Below are positions 52,301-59,173 of a stretch of 64,000 bases of DNA, piece after piece; position 1 is the first letter of the stretch; each line of letters opens with the position of its first letter. Under the pieces are notes generated by a model. That model saw nothing but the letters and a program-made list of their open reading frames with translations. It made no database searches and had not been told where the DNA came from. The stretch lies in assembly GCA_027627225.1 (NCBI GenBank), contig CM051027.1, positions 45,198,618 to 45,262,617 of the forward strand. The letters are read 5' to 3'. The DNA is from Congeria kusceri. Taxonomy: Eukaryota; Mollusca; Bivalvia; Myida; Dreissenidae. A program made the translations under genes and the position numbers.

Positions 52301-54818
52301 TTTCTGCTCAATAACTTGAGAAGTCATCGAGATATTTTAATGAAACTTCATACATATATACCTTATATCGAAGCCTTGCGTGAGATTGCATATGGGGTGG
52401 GTGTGGTCAAGGTCAAGGTGACAGTTACTTCAAATAGAAAATGGTTTCCGCTTAATAAATTTAGAACACATCAAGTTATTTTAATGAAACTTCATACATA
52501 GATATCTTATATTGAGACCTCTCTTGGGATTGCATATGTGGTGGGTGGGGTCAAGGTCACTGTTACTAAAAATAGAAAAACGGTTTTCGCTCAATAACTT
52601 GACAAGCATTGAGATATTTTAATGAAAGTTCATACATATATACCTTATATCGAGACCTTGCTTGGGATTGCATATGGGGTTGGTGGGGTCAAGGTCACTG
52701 TATCTAAAAATAGAAAAACGGTTTCTGCTCAATAACTTGAGAACGCATCGAGATATTTTTAATTTCAACCTATTTATTTTAGCTCGATTGCATCGAAAGC
52801 CTAAGGCTTATTGGGACACTCTCGAGTCCGTTTCCTGGGTAGAACCAGTACTTGGTGTCTCTAGGGGAGATCTTGAGAACGCTCCCGGAGTGGGGATCGA
52901 ACCCGGGACCTCCCGATCGCTAGGCGGACACCATATCCACTTTGCCACCGCGACCTTATCGAGATATTTTCATGAAACTTCATACATAGATACCTTATAT
53001 TGAGACCTCTGTTGGGATTTCATATGGGGTGGGTGGGGTCATGGTCATGGTCACCATTACTAAAAATAGAAAAACGGTTTCCGCTCAATAACTTGAGAAC
53101 GCATTGAGATATTTTAATGAAACTTCATACATAGATACCATATATCGAGACCTCGCTTGGGATTGCATATATAGATATAGGGTGGGTGAGGTCAAGGTCT
53201 CCATTACTAAAAATAGAAAAATGGTTTCTGCTCAATAACTTTAGGATGCATCACGATATTTGAATGAGACTTCATACATAGATACCTTTTATCTAGACCA
53301 CGCTTGGGATTGCATATGGGGTGGGTGAGATCAAGGTCAAGGTCAATGTAACCAAAATTACAAAAACGGTTTCTGCTCAATAATTGTGCCTCCCTTCGAA
53401 GAAGTGGGGGTATATTGCTTTGCACCTGTCAGTCAGTCGGATGGTCGGTCGGTCTGTCCGTAGACCATTTAGTTTCCGCATGATATCTAGAGAACGCTTT
53501 GACCTACGATAATTTAAGTTGGTATGCTGGTTACTTGGGAGGAAAGGAAGACGCCTATTGATTTTGAGGTCAACAGGTCAAAGGTCAAGGTCACAGGGGC
53601 TTGTAACATGAAATTTGTTTCCGCACGATATCTAGAGAACGTTGTGACCTACGATCATTTAAGTTGGTATGCTGGTTACTTGGGAGGAAGGAAGACGCCT
53701 ATCAATTTTGAGGTCAACAGGTCAAAGGTCAAGGTGACAGAGGCTTGTAACATGAAAACTGTTTTATCTGTAGACCATTTTGTTTCCGCATGATATGTAG
53801 AATACGCTTTGACCTACGATCATCCAAGTTGGTATGCTGGTTACTAGGGAGGAAAGGAAGACGCCTATCAATTTTGAGGTCAGCAGGTCAAATGTCAAGG
53901 TCACAGGGGCTTGTAACATGAAAACTGTTTTCTCCATAGACCATTTTGTTTCTGCAGGATATCTAGAGATATTTTGGCCTATTTGATGTATAAATCAAAC
54001 AGAAAACAGGTATCCTTATATAATAGACTGTACAAATAAATCCATAATTATACTCTATCTTTCTTTCATTCTTTCAGCTTTATATATACTTTCTAAAGCA
54101 TCAACTTTAAATTCCTCCCCATGTATTATGCACATACAATATTTAAAAAGTTTCTTAACAATTGCACATATTCATGACTTGGCTGCAAGTTGGGGGGCAT
54201 ACATGTTTTACAAATATCTCGTGTTAACCGTTTCTTTTCGGCAAGCTGCATGATAAACTAATTAAACACTAAGAATTTCAGTTAGTTTTGTCATGTTTAA
54301 AATATCAACAATACAGTGGAATTAAAACTTGACAAATACCCTTTTTTTTTTTAAAGAAAATGTAAAATAGCTGTTGCAGTTATATTGTTTTATTGTTTGT
54401 AAAAATTAATGCAATCCTTGGATTTTTTGTTAGTATCTCATCATATGTTTATTCAGCTAGTGGTTTATAGTGGTTAAAGGGCAGTGATCTTGCTAATGCT
54501 TTCGTAACAGAATCCTAATTTAAGGAAGAAACATACAGTCAGCTGTCAGAAACTACCGGAATTCTTAGTACTTTTCCACGATTTACTGCTTGACGTGTTA
54601 TGAACAATATCAGAAAACACTAATAATTGTATTAAAACTACTGCTTAGGCTTACATTATTAGCAATTGATAGCATGTGAGTTCATCAATGGACTCTTATT
54701 TCAGATTCGGAGAATGGAAGAAGTGGTGGCTAAGATGCAGGCACAGCTACAGTCCCAGAACAGCCCCAGGGTGAACGGGAGGGTGGGGCAGGTGCAGGAG
54801 GGTCCTGTGGTCATCTGA
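15183..54818 (+). CDS. SEPTIN4/5-like: Septin, SEPT4/SEPT5 type (whole gene span, multi-exon)
   Basis: Septins are filament-forming GTP-binding proteins of the cell cortex, acting in cytokinesis, membrane compartments and secretion. Eleven exons (25320-25413, 25789-25875, 26230-26353, 27474-27608, 28064-28181, 30806-30907, 31331-31427, 46315-46366, 49676-49780, 50774-50852, 54705-54818) join with consistent phases into 368 codons plus stop. Numbering from 25320: polybasic [11 protein letters not shown] (16-26), P-loop GETGLGKST (32-40), G3 DTPGF (89-93), G4 AKAD (170-173), septin unique element around [20 protein letters not shown] (229-248), and a charged C-terminal coiled coil (about 305-350). 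[16 protein letters not shown] and [15 protein letters not shown] blocks place it nearest SEPT4/SEPT5. The switch-I catalytic Thr is Glu73 and DTPGF is followed by Asn94. The N-terminus depends on which first exon is used. Introns hold large minisatellites made from the gene's own exon edges. Confidence 0.9.
16359..17106. other. Intronic DNA
   Basis: No supported feature. A pair of overlapping short frames on opposite strands has no recognised similarity. Confidence 0.4.
17235..18101. mobile_element. pogo/mariner-like TIR element nested in the hAT-like element
   Basis: Inverted termini CAGTAGAACCTGTTTAAACC on the left and the complement of CAGTGAAACCTGTCCAAACC on the right, each followed by GAAC and flanked by TA. 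The sub-terminal sequence repeats TTCGGTTT many times in both orientations. The CAGT...ACCTGT terminus with a TA target is typical of pogo/Tigger-like mariner relatives. Non-autonomous, 867 bases. Confidence 0.78.
17592..17626 (-). mobile_element. SINE tail fragment
   Basis: The segment TATTTATTTTAGCTCGATTA plus ATCGCAAGCCTAAG matches the 3' tail of the two intact minus-strand SINEs at 52762-52957 and 62932-63128. A truncated copy inside the nested pogo-like element. Confidence 0.6.
18541..19981. repeat. 24-bp minisatellite, about 60 copies
   Basis: Unit CACCCACTACCCTACATGAT plus AGCA or AGGA, 24 bases, nearly uniform over 1.44 kb. Variants are limited to a few positions (GCACACC/GGACACC/GGGCACC/GGACTCC; CCCACT/CCCATT/CCCAAT) and recur in blocks with a period of several units (for example 19081-19320 versus 19321-19560). 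Because 24 is a multiple of three and the unit has no stop in several frames, it yields long spurious frames on both strands (eight-residue repeats such as TPTTLHDS). It lies in the septin intron before the core exons. Confidence 0.95.
19982..21005. other. Intronic AT-rich DNA
   Basis: No gene supported. An 18-base stretch at about 20408-20425 (GAAGAAAGCAGCCTGTGG) between TTTGTGTAG and GTAACT could be a phase-0 micro-exon, but the evidence is too thin to call. Confidence 0.35.
21006..21162. repeat. 38-bp minisatellite, four copies
   Basis: Four near-identical units of TTTTTGTTTTGCTGCGATTG plus ATACAAATAAACAGTGCC at 38-base spacing (GTTTTGCTGC at 21011, 21049, 21087 and 21125). Confidence 0.92.
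21498..23437. mobile_element. TIR element (1.94 kb) with 7-bp target duplication
   Basis: Termini CAGGGTTTGACCTTAAC at 21498 and its exact complement ending 23437, flanked by TAAAGTG at 21491-21497 and 23438-23444. CAGGG termini and a 7-base duplication are hAT-like. It sits inside the outer element at 21470-23630 and hosts another element at 21866-22672. No transposase frame recognised. Confidence 0.78.
21866..22672. mobile_element. hAT-like MITE nested third-deep
   Basis: Termini CAGAGCTCCAGATAAGG and its complement, flanked by [G/A]ATTAACT (eight bases, one mismatch), a hAT-sized duplication. The left interior repeats AAAGGGTATTTTACCCCC three times. Non-coding. Confidence 0.78.
23686..23991. 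repeat. 51-bp minisatellite, six copies
   Basis: Six almost perfect 51-base units (TATCATGTTATTGTGAATGC, then ATTATGTGCCTGTCTTAGCT, then GTGCGAGTGTG); one copy has GTGCCAG. The unit is a multiple of three with an open plus frame, giving a meaningless repeated peptide. Confidence 0.93.
24000..24808. other. Intronic DNA
   Basis: No recognised feature before the acceptor-side minisatellite. Confidence 0.4.
24809..25338 (+). repeat. Minisatellite made of duplicated 3' splice site plus exon start
   Basis: About nine and a half units of 50-55 bases (TGTTCTATTCAGGTATTGAT, then GCTATGTATTTCAG, then GAAGATGATGAGTACATTGTA). The last part copies the first 19 bases of the real septin exon starting at 25320. 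Intact decoy acceptor AG ends lie at 24997, 25099, 25154, 25209 and 25264; the last four and the true site at 25319 are exactly 55 bases apart. The oldest upstream units have lost the AG (TATAATTGTGGAACATGATG). Confidence 0.9.
25320..25413 (+). CDS. SEPTIN4/5-like: Septin exon: polybasic region before the G domain
   Basis: Acceptor TATTTCAG, donor GTCG|GTATGA; phase 0 in, phase 1 out. Encodes [18 protein letters not shown] followed by [13 protein letters not shown]. The basic HRK..RR patch corresponds to the phosphoinositide-binding alpha0 region of septins; FTLMVVG leads into the P-loop. Its first 19 bases are repeated upstream in the intron. Confidence 0.92.
25789..25875 (+). CDS. SEPTIN4/5-like: Septin exon: P-loop (G1)
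   Basis: Acceptor GTCTGCAG, donor GAAG|GTGTGC. Encodes [20 protein letters not shown] then KDRKVDNME: the Walker A motif GxxxxGKST and the LYKDRK block shared with SEPT5. Confidence 0.95.
25876..26229. other. Septin intron
   Basis: Ordinary intron between the P-loop and switch exons; no feature seen. Confidence 0.5.
26230..26353 (+). CDS. SEPTIN4/5-like: Septin exon: switch I and G3
   Basis: Acceptor TGTTCCAG, donor ACAG|GTGAGC. Encodes [20 protein letters not shown] then [21 protein letters not shown]. At the position of the catalytic switch-I threonine of SEPT2 (Thr78) it has Glu (codon 26265-26267). G3 reads DTPGFND, with Asn (26328-26330) where most septins have Gly. Both suggest altered or absent GTP hydrolysis. 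Confidence 0.94.
26507..27192. mobile_element. Interspersed repeat X, copy 1 (degenerate tandem core)
   Basis: Starts AGCTCGACTTTTAGACTTGTC with a GTCTGCGTCAG tract, then about four degenerate units built on GGTATTGACTTGAAACTCAA, TTGCCCTTTTTTCAACTTAG and TTGCTTTAGGTCAA. It ends with the hairpin AGCACCCGTAGGGGGTGCT and CTTGTT. A longer copy is at 46405-49440. Intronic, non-coding. Confidence 0.65.
27474..27608 (+). CDS. SEPTIN4/5-like: Septin exon: core G-domain segment
   Basis: Acceptor CTTCTACAG, donor CATGG|GTAAGG. Encodes [20 protein letters not shown] then [25 protein letters not shown]. The [20 protein letters not shown] block is nearly identical to vertebrate SEPT4/SEPT5. Its last 46 bases plus the donor are duplicated once just downstream. 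Confidence 0.95.
27563..27722 (+). repeat. 85-bp direct duplication of an exon end and donor site
   Basis: ACCGAGTGCACTGCTGTCTC begins at 27563 in the exon and again at 27648 in the intron. The second copy repeats the exon tail (with TCC for TAC and AT for CT changes), the CATGG|GTAAGGGCAGGGCAGTAG donor and the following intron. Two copies only; the copied donor is intact. It looks like the first step of the process that built the larger arrays in this gene. Confidence 0.92.
27764..27880. mobile_element. Fragment of a TGTCGCCTGA-type TIR element
   Basis: TGTCGCCTGAAAAGGCGACA followed by TATAGGGGTTACTTTTGGCG matches the left end of the longer element at 37060-37730. Only the 5' end is present. 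Confidence 0.5.
28064..28181 (+). CDS. SEPTIN4/5-like: Septin exon: G4 motif
   Basis: Acceptor TTTTGTGCAG, donor ACAGG|GTATGT. Encodes [20 protein letters not shown] then [24 protein letters not shown] is the septin form of the NKxD guanine-specificity motif. The donor of this exon is the first unit of the array that follows directly. Confidence 0.95.
28174..30155 (+). repeat. 28-bp minisatellite of duplicated 5' splice sites, about 70 copies
   Basis: Unit GTATGTCACTCATAGAACTT plus GAGGCAGG, 28 bases. The first unit is the genuine donor of the exon ending at 28181 (GACAGG|GTATGTCACTC), and every unit recreates CAGG|GTATGT or TAGG|GTATGT. Variants include CTCAAAG for CTCATAG, AATTTGAGG, AACTTAAGGC and a short form AACTTAG|GTATGT. 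Local higher-order blocks recur. The intron is 2.6 kb, three quarters of it this array. Confidence 0.95.
30156..30805. other. Septin intron remainder
   Basis: No feature seen between the array and the acceptor TTTGCCCAG. Confidence 0.5.
30806..30907 (+). CDS. SEPTIN4/5-like: Septin exon: DSDEDE block
   Basis: Acceptor TCTTTGCCCAG, donor AAG|GTGAGA, phase 0 at both ends. Encodes [20 protein letters not shown] then [14 protein letters not shown], the region most diagnostic for the SEPT4/SEPT5 lineage. Confidence 0.95.
31331..31427 (+). CDS. SEPTIN4/5-like: Septin exon: septin unique element, first part
   Basis: Acceptor TATTTTTCAG, donor GAGG|GTACGT. Encodes [20 protein letters not shown] then [12 protein letters not shown]. 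The WGIVEVEN joint spans into the exon at 46315. The last 27 bases plus the donor are the founder of the large arrays in the next intron. Confidence 0.95.
31399..34284 (+). repeat. 62-bp minisatellite derived from the septin exon end and donor (part 1)
   Basis: Starting inside the exon, the tail GCATGTATCCCTGGGGCATT|GTAGAGG and its donor are repeated. After a few transitional copies the array settles into about 43 units of 62 bases: GTCACTAACACCAGGGGTCA, then CCTGTATTCCTGGGTCATTG, then TAGAGGGTATGTATTGTGCA. CCTGTATTCCTGGGTCATTGTAGAG is a degenerate copy of the exon tail. Most units carry GAGG|GTATGT (sometimes GTTTGT), matching U1 at least as well as the true GAGG|GTACGT. It is interrupted at 34284 by a transposon and resumes at 39990. 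Confidence 0.94.
37060..37730. mobile_element. TGTCGCCTGA TIR element with ~145-bp internal repeats
   Basis: TGTCGCCTGAAAAAGCGACA at the left and TCAGGCGACA at 37721-37730 on the right form short inverted termini. Between them are about three degenerate units of CCGGAGCATAACTCTAAGAC, GCTATCAACTTGAAACTTCA, AGTGCAGTGCACAAGAAC and GAGTTATTGCCCTTTGTTTA. A 5' fragment of the same family is at 27764. Confidence 0.65.
38570..38783 (-). CDS. Exon-like open frame on the minus strand inside the insertion
   Basis: On the minus strand an acceptor-like TATTTGTATTTGCAG is followed by an open frame of about 70 codons: [20 protein letters not shown] ... [20 protein letters not shown] ... CSLIEHI, then TAA. 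Composition looks protein-like rather than random. I do not recognise the family and no upstream partner exon is identified. It may be the last exon of a gene carried by the transposon or of a nested gene. Confidence 0.27.
39990..45960 (+). repeat. 95-bp higher-order minisatellite from the septin exon end (part 2)
   Basis: Continuation of the array beyond the insertion. The main unit is about 95 bases: GCATGTATCCCTGGGGCATT, GTAGAGGGTATGTATTGTGC, ATCGTCACTAAGATCAGGGG, TGGGGCATTGTAGAGGATAG, GTATTGTGCATAGTC. It has two half-units, each with a copy of the exon tail and donor region; here the exon-tail copy (CGCATGTATCCCTGGGGCAT) is closer to the real exon than in part 1. A 33-base sub-unit (CCTGGGTAGGTATTGTGCAT core) and a GGGAGAGGG deletion form also occur, the former in a run at 42690-42860. 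From 45600 it becomes degenerate, with a 118-base duplication at 45740-45960. Confidence 0.94.
46315..46366 (+). CDS. SEPTIN4/5-like: Septin exon: septin unique element, second part
   Basis: Acceptor TATATTTTCAG, donor ATAAG|GTATGT. A 52-base exon encoding [17 protein letters not shown]. Phase 1 in, phase 2 out, fitting its neighbours. Confidence 0.93.
46405..49440. mobile_element. Interspersed repeat X, copy 2, split by element Y
   Basis: Same family as 26507-27192: TCGACTTTTTGAAG head with GTCTGCGACAGC tract, tandem units with GGTATTGACTTGAAACTCAA, and tail hairpin AGCACTCGTAAGCGGTGCT plus CTTGTT. It is interrupted between 46533 and 48640 by element Y; the X sequence is continuous across that gap when compared with copy 1. 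Confidence 0.65.
46533..48640 (+). mobile_element. Element Y: ~190-bp tandem-core repeat with 13-15-bp target duplication
   Basis: Begins AGCTCACCTGAGCACAAA and ends CTCAAGTGAGCGACCTAGGG then CCTTTTGGCTGTCTTGTT. The core is about ten degenerate units of 150-190 bases with AGGTCACTAGGTCAAATTGA, GAAGTCACATTTTTGCCCAA, TCTTCATGAAACTTGGTCAG and AATGATATCTCGGCCGAGTT. TGGTTAAGTTTTT lies at 46520-46532 and again at 48641-48653. Comparison with the uninterrupted X copy at 26.5 kb shows this is a target duplication. Short ORFs inside are repeat artefacts. Confidence 0.75.
49441..49675. other. Septin intron end, purine-rich
   Basis: Contains an AAAGGAAAGAAAGAGAAGAA purine tract and the acceptor TTTTCTTCAG at 49666-49675. 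Confidence 0.5.
49676..49780 (+). CDS. SEPTIN4/5-like: Septin exon: end of G domain
   Basis: Acceptor TTTTCTTCAG, donor AGGGG|GTATGC. Encodes [20 protein letters not shown] then [35 protein letters not shown] is characteristic of the SEPT4/5 group. Confidence 0.94.
49896..50335 (+). repeat. Short copy of the ~140-bp AATAACTTGAGAACGCAT repeat family
   Basis: About three units of TTTCCGCTCAATAACTTGAG, ATATTTTAATGAAACTTCAT, TATCGAGACCTCGCTTGGGA and TTGCATATGGGGTGGGTGGG, same family as 51222-53395. Confidence 0.7.
50774..50852 (+). CDS. SEPTIN4/5-like: Septin exon: C-terminal coiled coil, first part
   Basis: Acceptor GTGTTGTGCAG, donor GAGGAG|GTAGGT. Encodes [20 protein letters not shown] then REKEEE, a highly charged helix with heptad-like leucines. 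Confidence 0.9.
50853..51221. other. Septin intron
   Basis: No feature recognised. Confidence 0.45.
51222..53395 (+). mobile_element. Element Z, copy 1: ~140-bp tandem core
   Basis: Head GAAGAAGTGGGGTATATTGA then TTTGCACCTGTCGGTCGGTC, one unit with GAACGCTTTGACCTACGATC and AACAGGTCAAAGGTCAAGGT, then about fourteen units of roughly 140 bases (GGTTTCCGCTCAATAACTTG, TTTTAATGAAACTTCATACA, GACCTCGCTTGGGATTGCAT, GGGTCAAGGTCACCGTTACT). A SINE is inserted in one unit at 52762. Intronic; short ORFs inside are artefacts. Confidence 0.7.
52762..52957 (-). mobile_element. tRNA-derived SINE (second family), copy 1
   Basis: Read on the minus strand: A-box TGGCAAAGTGG, B-box GGGTTCGATCCCC, a body with TCTTGAGAAC/GTTCTCAAGATC and GGTTCTACCCAGGAAACGGA, and a tail AGCTAAAATAAATA. 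A 13-base duplication ATCGAGATATTTT lies at 52749-52761 and 52958-52970, so it retroposed into an existing unit of element Z. It resembles tRNA-headed SINEs described from molluscs; the family name is not certain. Confidence 0.9.
53388..53985 (+). mobile_element. Element Z, copy 2: ~175-bp units
   Basis: Head CGAAGAAGTGGGGGTATATT then GCTTTGCACCTGTCAGTCAG and three units of TTTCCGCATGATATCTAGAG, AACGCTTTGACCTACGATCA, GTTACTTGGGAGGAAAGGAA and GTCAACAGGTCAAAGGTCAA. Directly abuts copy 1. Confidence 0.65.
53986..54704. other. Septin last intron, plain part
   Basis: AT-rich; nothing recognised before acceptor CTCTTATTTCAG. Confidence 0.5.
54705..54818 (+). CDS. SEPTIN4/5-like: Septin last exon: coiled coil end and stop
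   Basis: Acceptor TCTTATTTCAG; encodes [20 protein letters not shown] then [17 protein letters not shown], ending at TGA 54816-54818. [15 protein letters not shown] continues the coiled coil (compare RRMQEMLQ in vertebrate SEPT4/5). Confidence 0.92.
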   Translation: MRRMEEVVAKMQAQLQSQNSPRVNGRVGQVQEGPVVI

Positions 54819-57282
54819 AGGGTGGACCAGTCAGTGAAATGAAGCCCATCTTGAGATACAGTTCCCTGGGAAAAACTGTGTTTGCTGATAATGAGCAGCC
54901 ACAGTAAATAGGAATCTTCCAGTATTTATCATATACATATTTTACAGATATTTATTGTTTTTTGTATTTTAGGTTGTTTTTGTATTTCTACACTTTGTCA
55001 GTGCAATGAAAGAATTAGCAGAGTGCATTACATGTATGTTCCACTTCTGTGTGCACTAATGCACATCCATTAAATGTAGAACTTGTAGCCATATTTTTGT
55101 TTAATATCAATAATTGTTTTTAAAACCTTTTTAGAGAAGCATTCCTTGGCACTCCCTGACAGTGCAACAGGATTTTAAAAGTTGCCTATTCACCAATTGT
55201 GAATGTTGTTTGTATTGTTGCTAGATTCAAGTCTTGTCAGTGTTCAGTTTTTGGTCCTTGTTTTACTTAATGTTTTACTGCAATCTTAGTAACTTGTTAC
55301 AAAAAGTATTTCTCCACCTACAAGGTCAAGGAGTCTGATAAGTAATACATTACAGAGTTACTGTTGTAGTGGACATTGCTTCATAGGTTCATAGGTTGGT
55401 TTCAATTAATGCCCTAAATTACAAGTTTTATTTTATTTTATTCCGTTCTAAACAGCATTACAATGTCTGTATTGAAGTGTTTAGTATTGGAAATTTAAAA
55501 AATGATGTTTGTTTGAACTGATAGAAGAACTTTCAAATATTTATTGACTTAAAATGCATGTATATTTAGGTGCACAAATGAAAAAATGAAACATATTCAT
55601 ATTTAATGAAAGTTTATTATATATTTTAATTAATAAAAATTAAGGTGTTGAAACAAATATTTCAATTCGCCTTTCTTGAAGCAGCTGTAATTGTCTTGTC
55701 AGAGTCCATTTAACCACCTCTGTTGATAAATTTTATTGTTTAAAAAAAGGTACATTTATTCGATTTGAACAGCTTTGAGTGCATTGCTTGTGTATAAACA
55801 TTTAATCCATATGTAACGCCAGATTTCAAGTCAAATTTATGCTGTTTAACAGACCGGTAGGTTTCGCTTTTGTAATGTGATTTGTATTTTTGTGTGTTCT
55901 GTTAATTATGTTGTTCATTATTGTGAGATTAATATATTAATGGAAAGCTTTTTTTTGCGCATCTCGTGTATAGGGGCTCACGTGACAAATAGATCTGTTT
56001 GTACATGCATATGTATGTAAATAGTAAACCTGTGTACGGTATATAACTCCTGCAGTACCGGATGGTGTGCATTACAGTTATGTCCCTTAGGATGCTGTCC
56101 CGACAAGTGCAGTTCACAGGCACGCCAGGTTCTTCACTGACCTTTGTATTAGATAATCTGTATTTGAGGCTGAAATGCCCTCGGCTGACGGTCAATAATC
56201 ATGATTGTTGGCACCATGATCAAGAAATGATTAATCTTTAGTTTGTATGGCGAGATTTGATCAGTTATAACTCCTGGAATTGTTTGATTTCGTTCGCATC
56301 TCGTTATAATTGTGGAATGACCGACAGAGTATACTGACTGTACACAGGAATATCCTGTACAAATAACACCCCTTTATGTGAACCTTTTGCTGGTGGTTTT
56401 CACCAGCAGCGGTGTTTTCTTGTATGTGTTCATTGTTTGTGGTGTATTCAACTTTTGTACAAAAGGAATAGAATATAAATATTTACTATTTATATGAATG
56501 TATTAAAGATATTAATAGCATTTTATTGTGTTCTTCAATGGCATTGTTCATTTACCGACGTATTTTGGTAGAATACGGGTCCATTTAATTATTGATATAA
56601 ATACACATTAATACACATAAGCGGCGAGTTAGAGACCTAGATGTACAAGGTATAAATGACCACATTACAGAAAGTGTTTTACACATGTAGACCTTTCATT
56701 TGCCATAATGGCTGTTTCGTGTATCACATATATTGCTTTTTGCTATGCGTGAGCAAACACTGTTGTCTCTGTATACAGTATAGAATACCGCACGTATTTA
56801 TGTTCGAAACTGTTTTTACGAGTTACGTGAGATGTTAGTTCTGCTCTTCGTGAAGTTTGCACGCAAAACAACGATATACGTGAAAATATATGAAATTAAA
56901 ACGAATGATAAACAAGTATAATATTTGTTAACATAAGACATGATTTATAGACTTCAGCCGCGACATGGTAGTATCTACACATGGTGCATATTGAACAATA
57001 TCCGTCACTAGACTTCAATAAAGATTCTATTAACTAGACCTGAATAAAATTCCACTAAAAGCATCTGCTCGTTGATCTGCATAAAGACAGTCTTACAGTT
57101 CAATTGACTCGCTTGTTCCTGGTTAATCATGTGATGTCGACGTTTTCCGTTTAAAAGGCATGCTAACAGATAATAATCGTGATACAGTCATGTTGCTCTT
57201 ATGCCCTACACGGAAAAGGCAGCACGCAGGATGTCTCAGTACATTATTTTAACAGCACATTACGCAGTATGACTGTCAGTAT
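54819..57282. other. Septin 3' UTR and intergenic DNA
   Basis: No further coding exon seen. Candidate polyadenylation hexamers on the plus strand include ATTAAA at 55067, AATAAA at 55632 and AATAAA at 57017; the true end cannot be told from sequence alone. Confidence 0.45.
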
Positions 57283-57741
57283 TCACTCCTGAAATACCGC
57301 GAATACGGTGACCACGGCTATCAAGCTGTCATTCACGAACTTGCCGGTGGCGAACGTGTCCGTCTGTGCATTCCACACGCACTGGCTTCCGACCATCAAA
57401 CTTTGGCGAGATTTGCTCGAAATTGTTACGAAAACTACAAATTTGTATCTGGGGAATTTCATTGCCTTAACTTTGCCTTTAATTGTGTCAGACAGACTCA
57501 TTGACAGCACACTTGCGCGTTTAGGGTCGTACGTTAACCCAGTAAGTGTTGTCTCCAGTATGCGTTCTATTTCTTCTTTTACCTCTCTAGGATTGAACTT
57601 CCTCAGTGGCGTCGCCTTGGTAACGTTACCCTTGGCGGCAAGCGTGCGCTGGTGTAGGAGGTGCATCTTGTTGAAGGAAGCCAGAACGTAAGTGACTGCA
57701 GCAGCGTTCATTTTCACGCTCGAACGCCGCTCTGAATCCAA
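57283..57741 (-). CDS. Tctex1 gene, exon 3 (domain exon)
   Basis: Begins with LDSERRSSVKMNAAAV in phase 0 after the acceptor; the frame has no upstream ATG in this exon. Carries the whole Tctex1 domain and the TGA stop (57283-57285). Confidence 0.9.
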   Translation of the reverse strand: MDSERRSSVKMNAAAVTYVLASFNKMHLLHQRTLAAKGNVTKATPLRKFNPREVKEEIERILETTLTGLTYDPKRASVLSMSLSDTIKGKVKAMKFPRYKFVVFVTISSKSRQSLMVGSQCVWNAQTDTFATGKFVNDSLIAVVTVFAVFQE

Positions 57742-58462
57742 CTTTTTAAATAAAATAAAACAATTTTATGACGGCAATTACATAGAAATGGTGAATGTTC
57801 TGTTAAAGTACATTTACTGTAATTACCTTGTTTAAAATACAATGAATCTGTCCAGCAACAAACTTGCAATTTGTCTCTCGTAACAAACTATTAACTATGT
57901 ATGTAACGCTCACTTCAAGCGGCAATTATTTATACTTTACAACAAGAAAATAATTACCGTATCTTCGCGTTCCGAGCATGCGGATCCCGATCTGGATGCA
58001 ACCAGCATTGGTTTCTGCAGTATGAAATCAATTTTAATTTTGTTCAATTACTTTAATAACATTTCATAACAACTCAAACCTTACTGCTGACGTTAATCAT
58101 CGTTCCGTCAATGTTAAGTTATTTACTATTAAGTTGAATTTTTGTTTTAATTTACCAGTAATAAAACTAAAATCAATTTTCTAATAAGCAAAAAAAAATC
58201 AACAGGAAACAAATTATATAATACAAGTCATGTTAATATGAGTTAGGGTTGTACTATAAAACCGACTAGAGATTAAATTTCAGCTCGTTGCTAATGAACA
58301 GTTAGCAGAAAACACATTTTGAGAAACGAGATTTTCGGATTGTGTTCACTTTATTGTATGCAACAATTATGGTTTACTGCTATAAATTCTTAAATATTTA
58401 AATAAAATTGAATAGTCAACCCGAAGCGTATTTACCGTTGTGAAGAGAAGTTGCTTATCCAT
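57283..58462 (-). CDS. Tctex1-domain protein (dynein light chain Tctex family), three exons
   Basis: Tctex1-family proteins bind dynein intermediate chains or act in ciliary and axonemal dynein complexes. Minus-strand exons 58436-58462, 57958-58014 and 57283-57741 join in phase 0 at both junctions (donors ACG|GTAAAT and ACG|GTAATT; acceptors ACTGCAG and TTTAAAAAG) to give 180 residues, close to vertebrate Tctex1-domain proteins such as DYNLT5 (about 179). The domain covers about 76-180: RKFNPREVKEEIERILE, TYDPKRASVLSMSLSDTIKG, PRYKFVVFVTI, MVGSQCVWNAQTDTFAT and a C-terminal strand IAVVTVFAVFQE. The N-terminus is Ser/Arg rich. The first ATG could instead be at 58594, which is in frame and would add 44 residues. 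Which Tctex paralogue this is cannot be settled here. Confidence 0.87.
57958..58014 (-). CDS. Tctex1 gene, exon 2
   Basis: 57 bases encoding KPMLVASRSGSACSEREDT, between ATACTGCAG and ACG|GTAATT. It contains its own ATG at 58008, so it could also serve as a first exon. Confidence 0.65.
58436..58462 (-). CDS. Tctex1 gene, exon 1 (coding part)
   Basis: Encodes MDKQLLFTT before donor ACG|GTAAAT. The same frame is open upstream to an ATG at 58594. Confidence 0.55.
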
Positions 58463-58599
58463 GTTGCCAACAGTTCTGTTAACTTTGTACTGGCCTGGTC
58501 GACTCGTTGACAATGTCAACATCCAGGTACCTACACAAATGTGGGCTTTGTGAGGCACTGGTTCCAGTTTCCGCACTTGCGTGTTGACGTACATTGAAT

Positions 58600-59170
58600 A
58601 TTTAATAAGTTTGGTTTACACCGCTTTGTGTATACAAAATCGGTGTTTGATTTCTTGTTACTTGCTATAGAACTTTCACAATAGCATGTACTGAAAAGCT
58701 TTTTACAACCATATATGCTCTGCACATGTTTTGCAATTGTTGTATTGAAACTACGAATACTTTAATTACTGAAGGTTGCAGTGTTGCAAGTCAGTATTAT
58801 TAATTTTTTTACCGGTATCTCATTAGCTGTCGTCTTAAACCACATGTATAGCTCTTTTAAGAAGCTAATGAAGTCACGACCTCATCGTGTCATGGTCGTG
58901 TTCCATCCTTTTAAACTGTCAATTGTTAGCTGCGCATAAATAGGTTAGCTAGCTATAGTACAAAGCGCGTTCTGTTTGAATCATTATGTTAATTTCTTTA
59001 CAACATTATGTAAAATGTATTGTATGTACACATTGCTATCTTTACTACGCTAACTTCATGTTATGCTAATTCAAATACGAATTGGACTTATGTTAATGAA
59101 TAATCACATACAATCGGTTGTCAAATACGACGATATGATACTGAACTAACTTTTCTTTTTATTTGTCGAA
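58600..59170. other. Intergenic DNA, likely promoter side of the Tctex1 gene
   Basis: AT-rich, no recognised gene or clear core promoter motif. Confidence 0.35.
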
Positions 59171-59173
59171 ATA

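Noticed and set aside
57308..57691. 127-residue plus-strand frame
   Set aside because: Antisense shadow of the Tctex1 domain exon.
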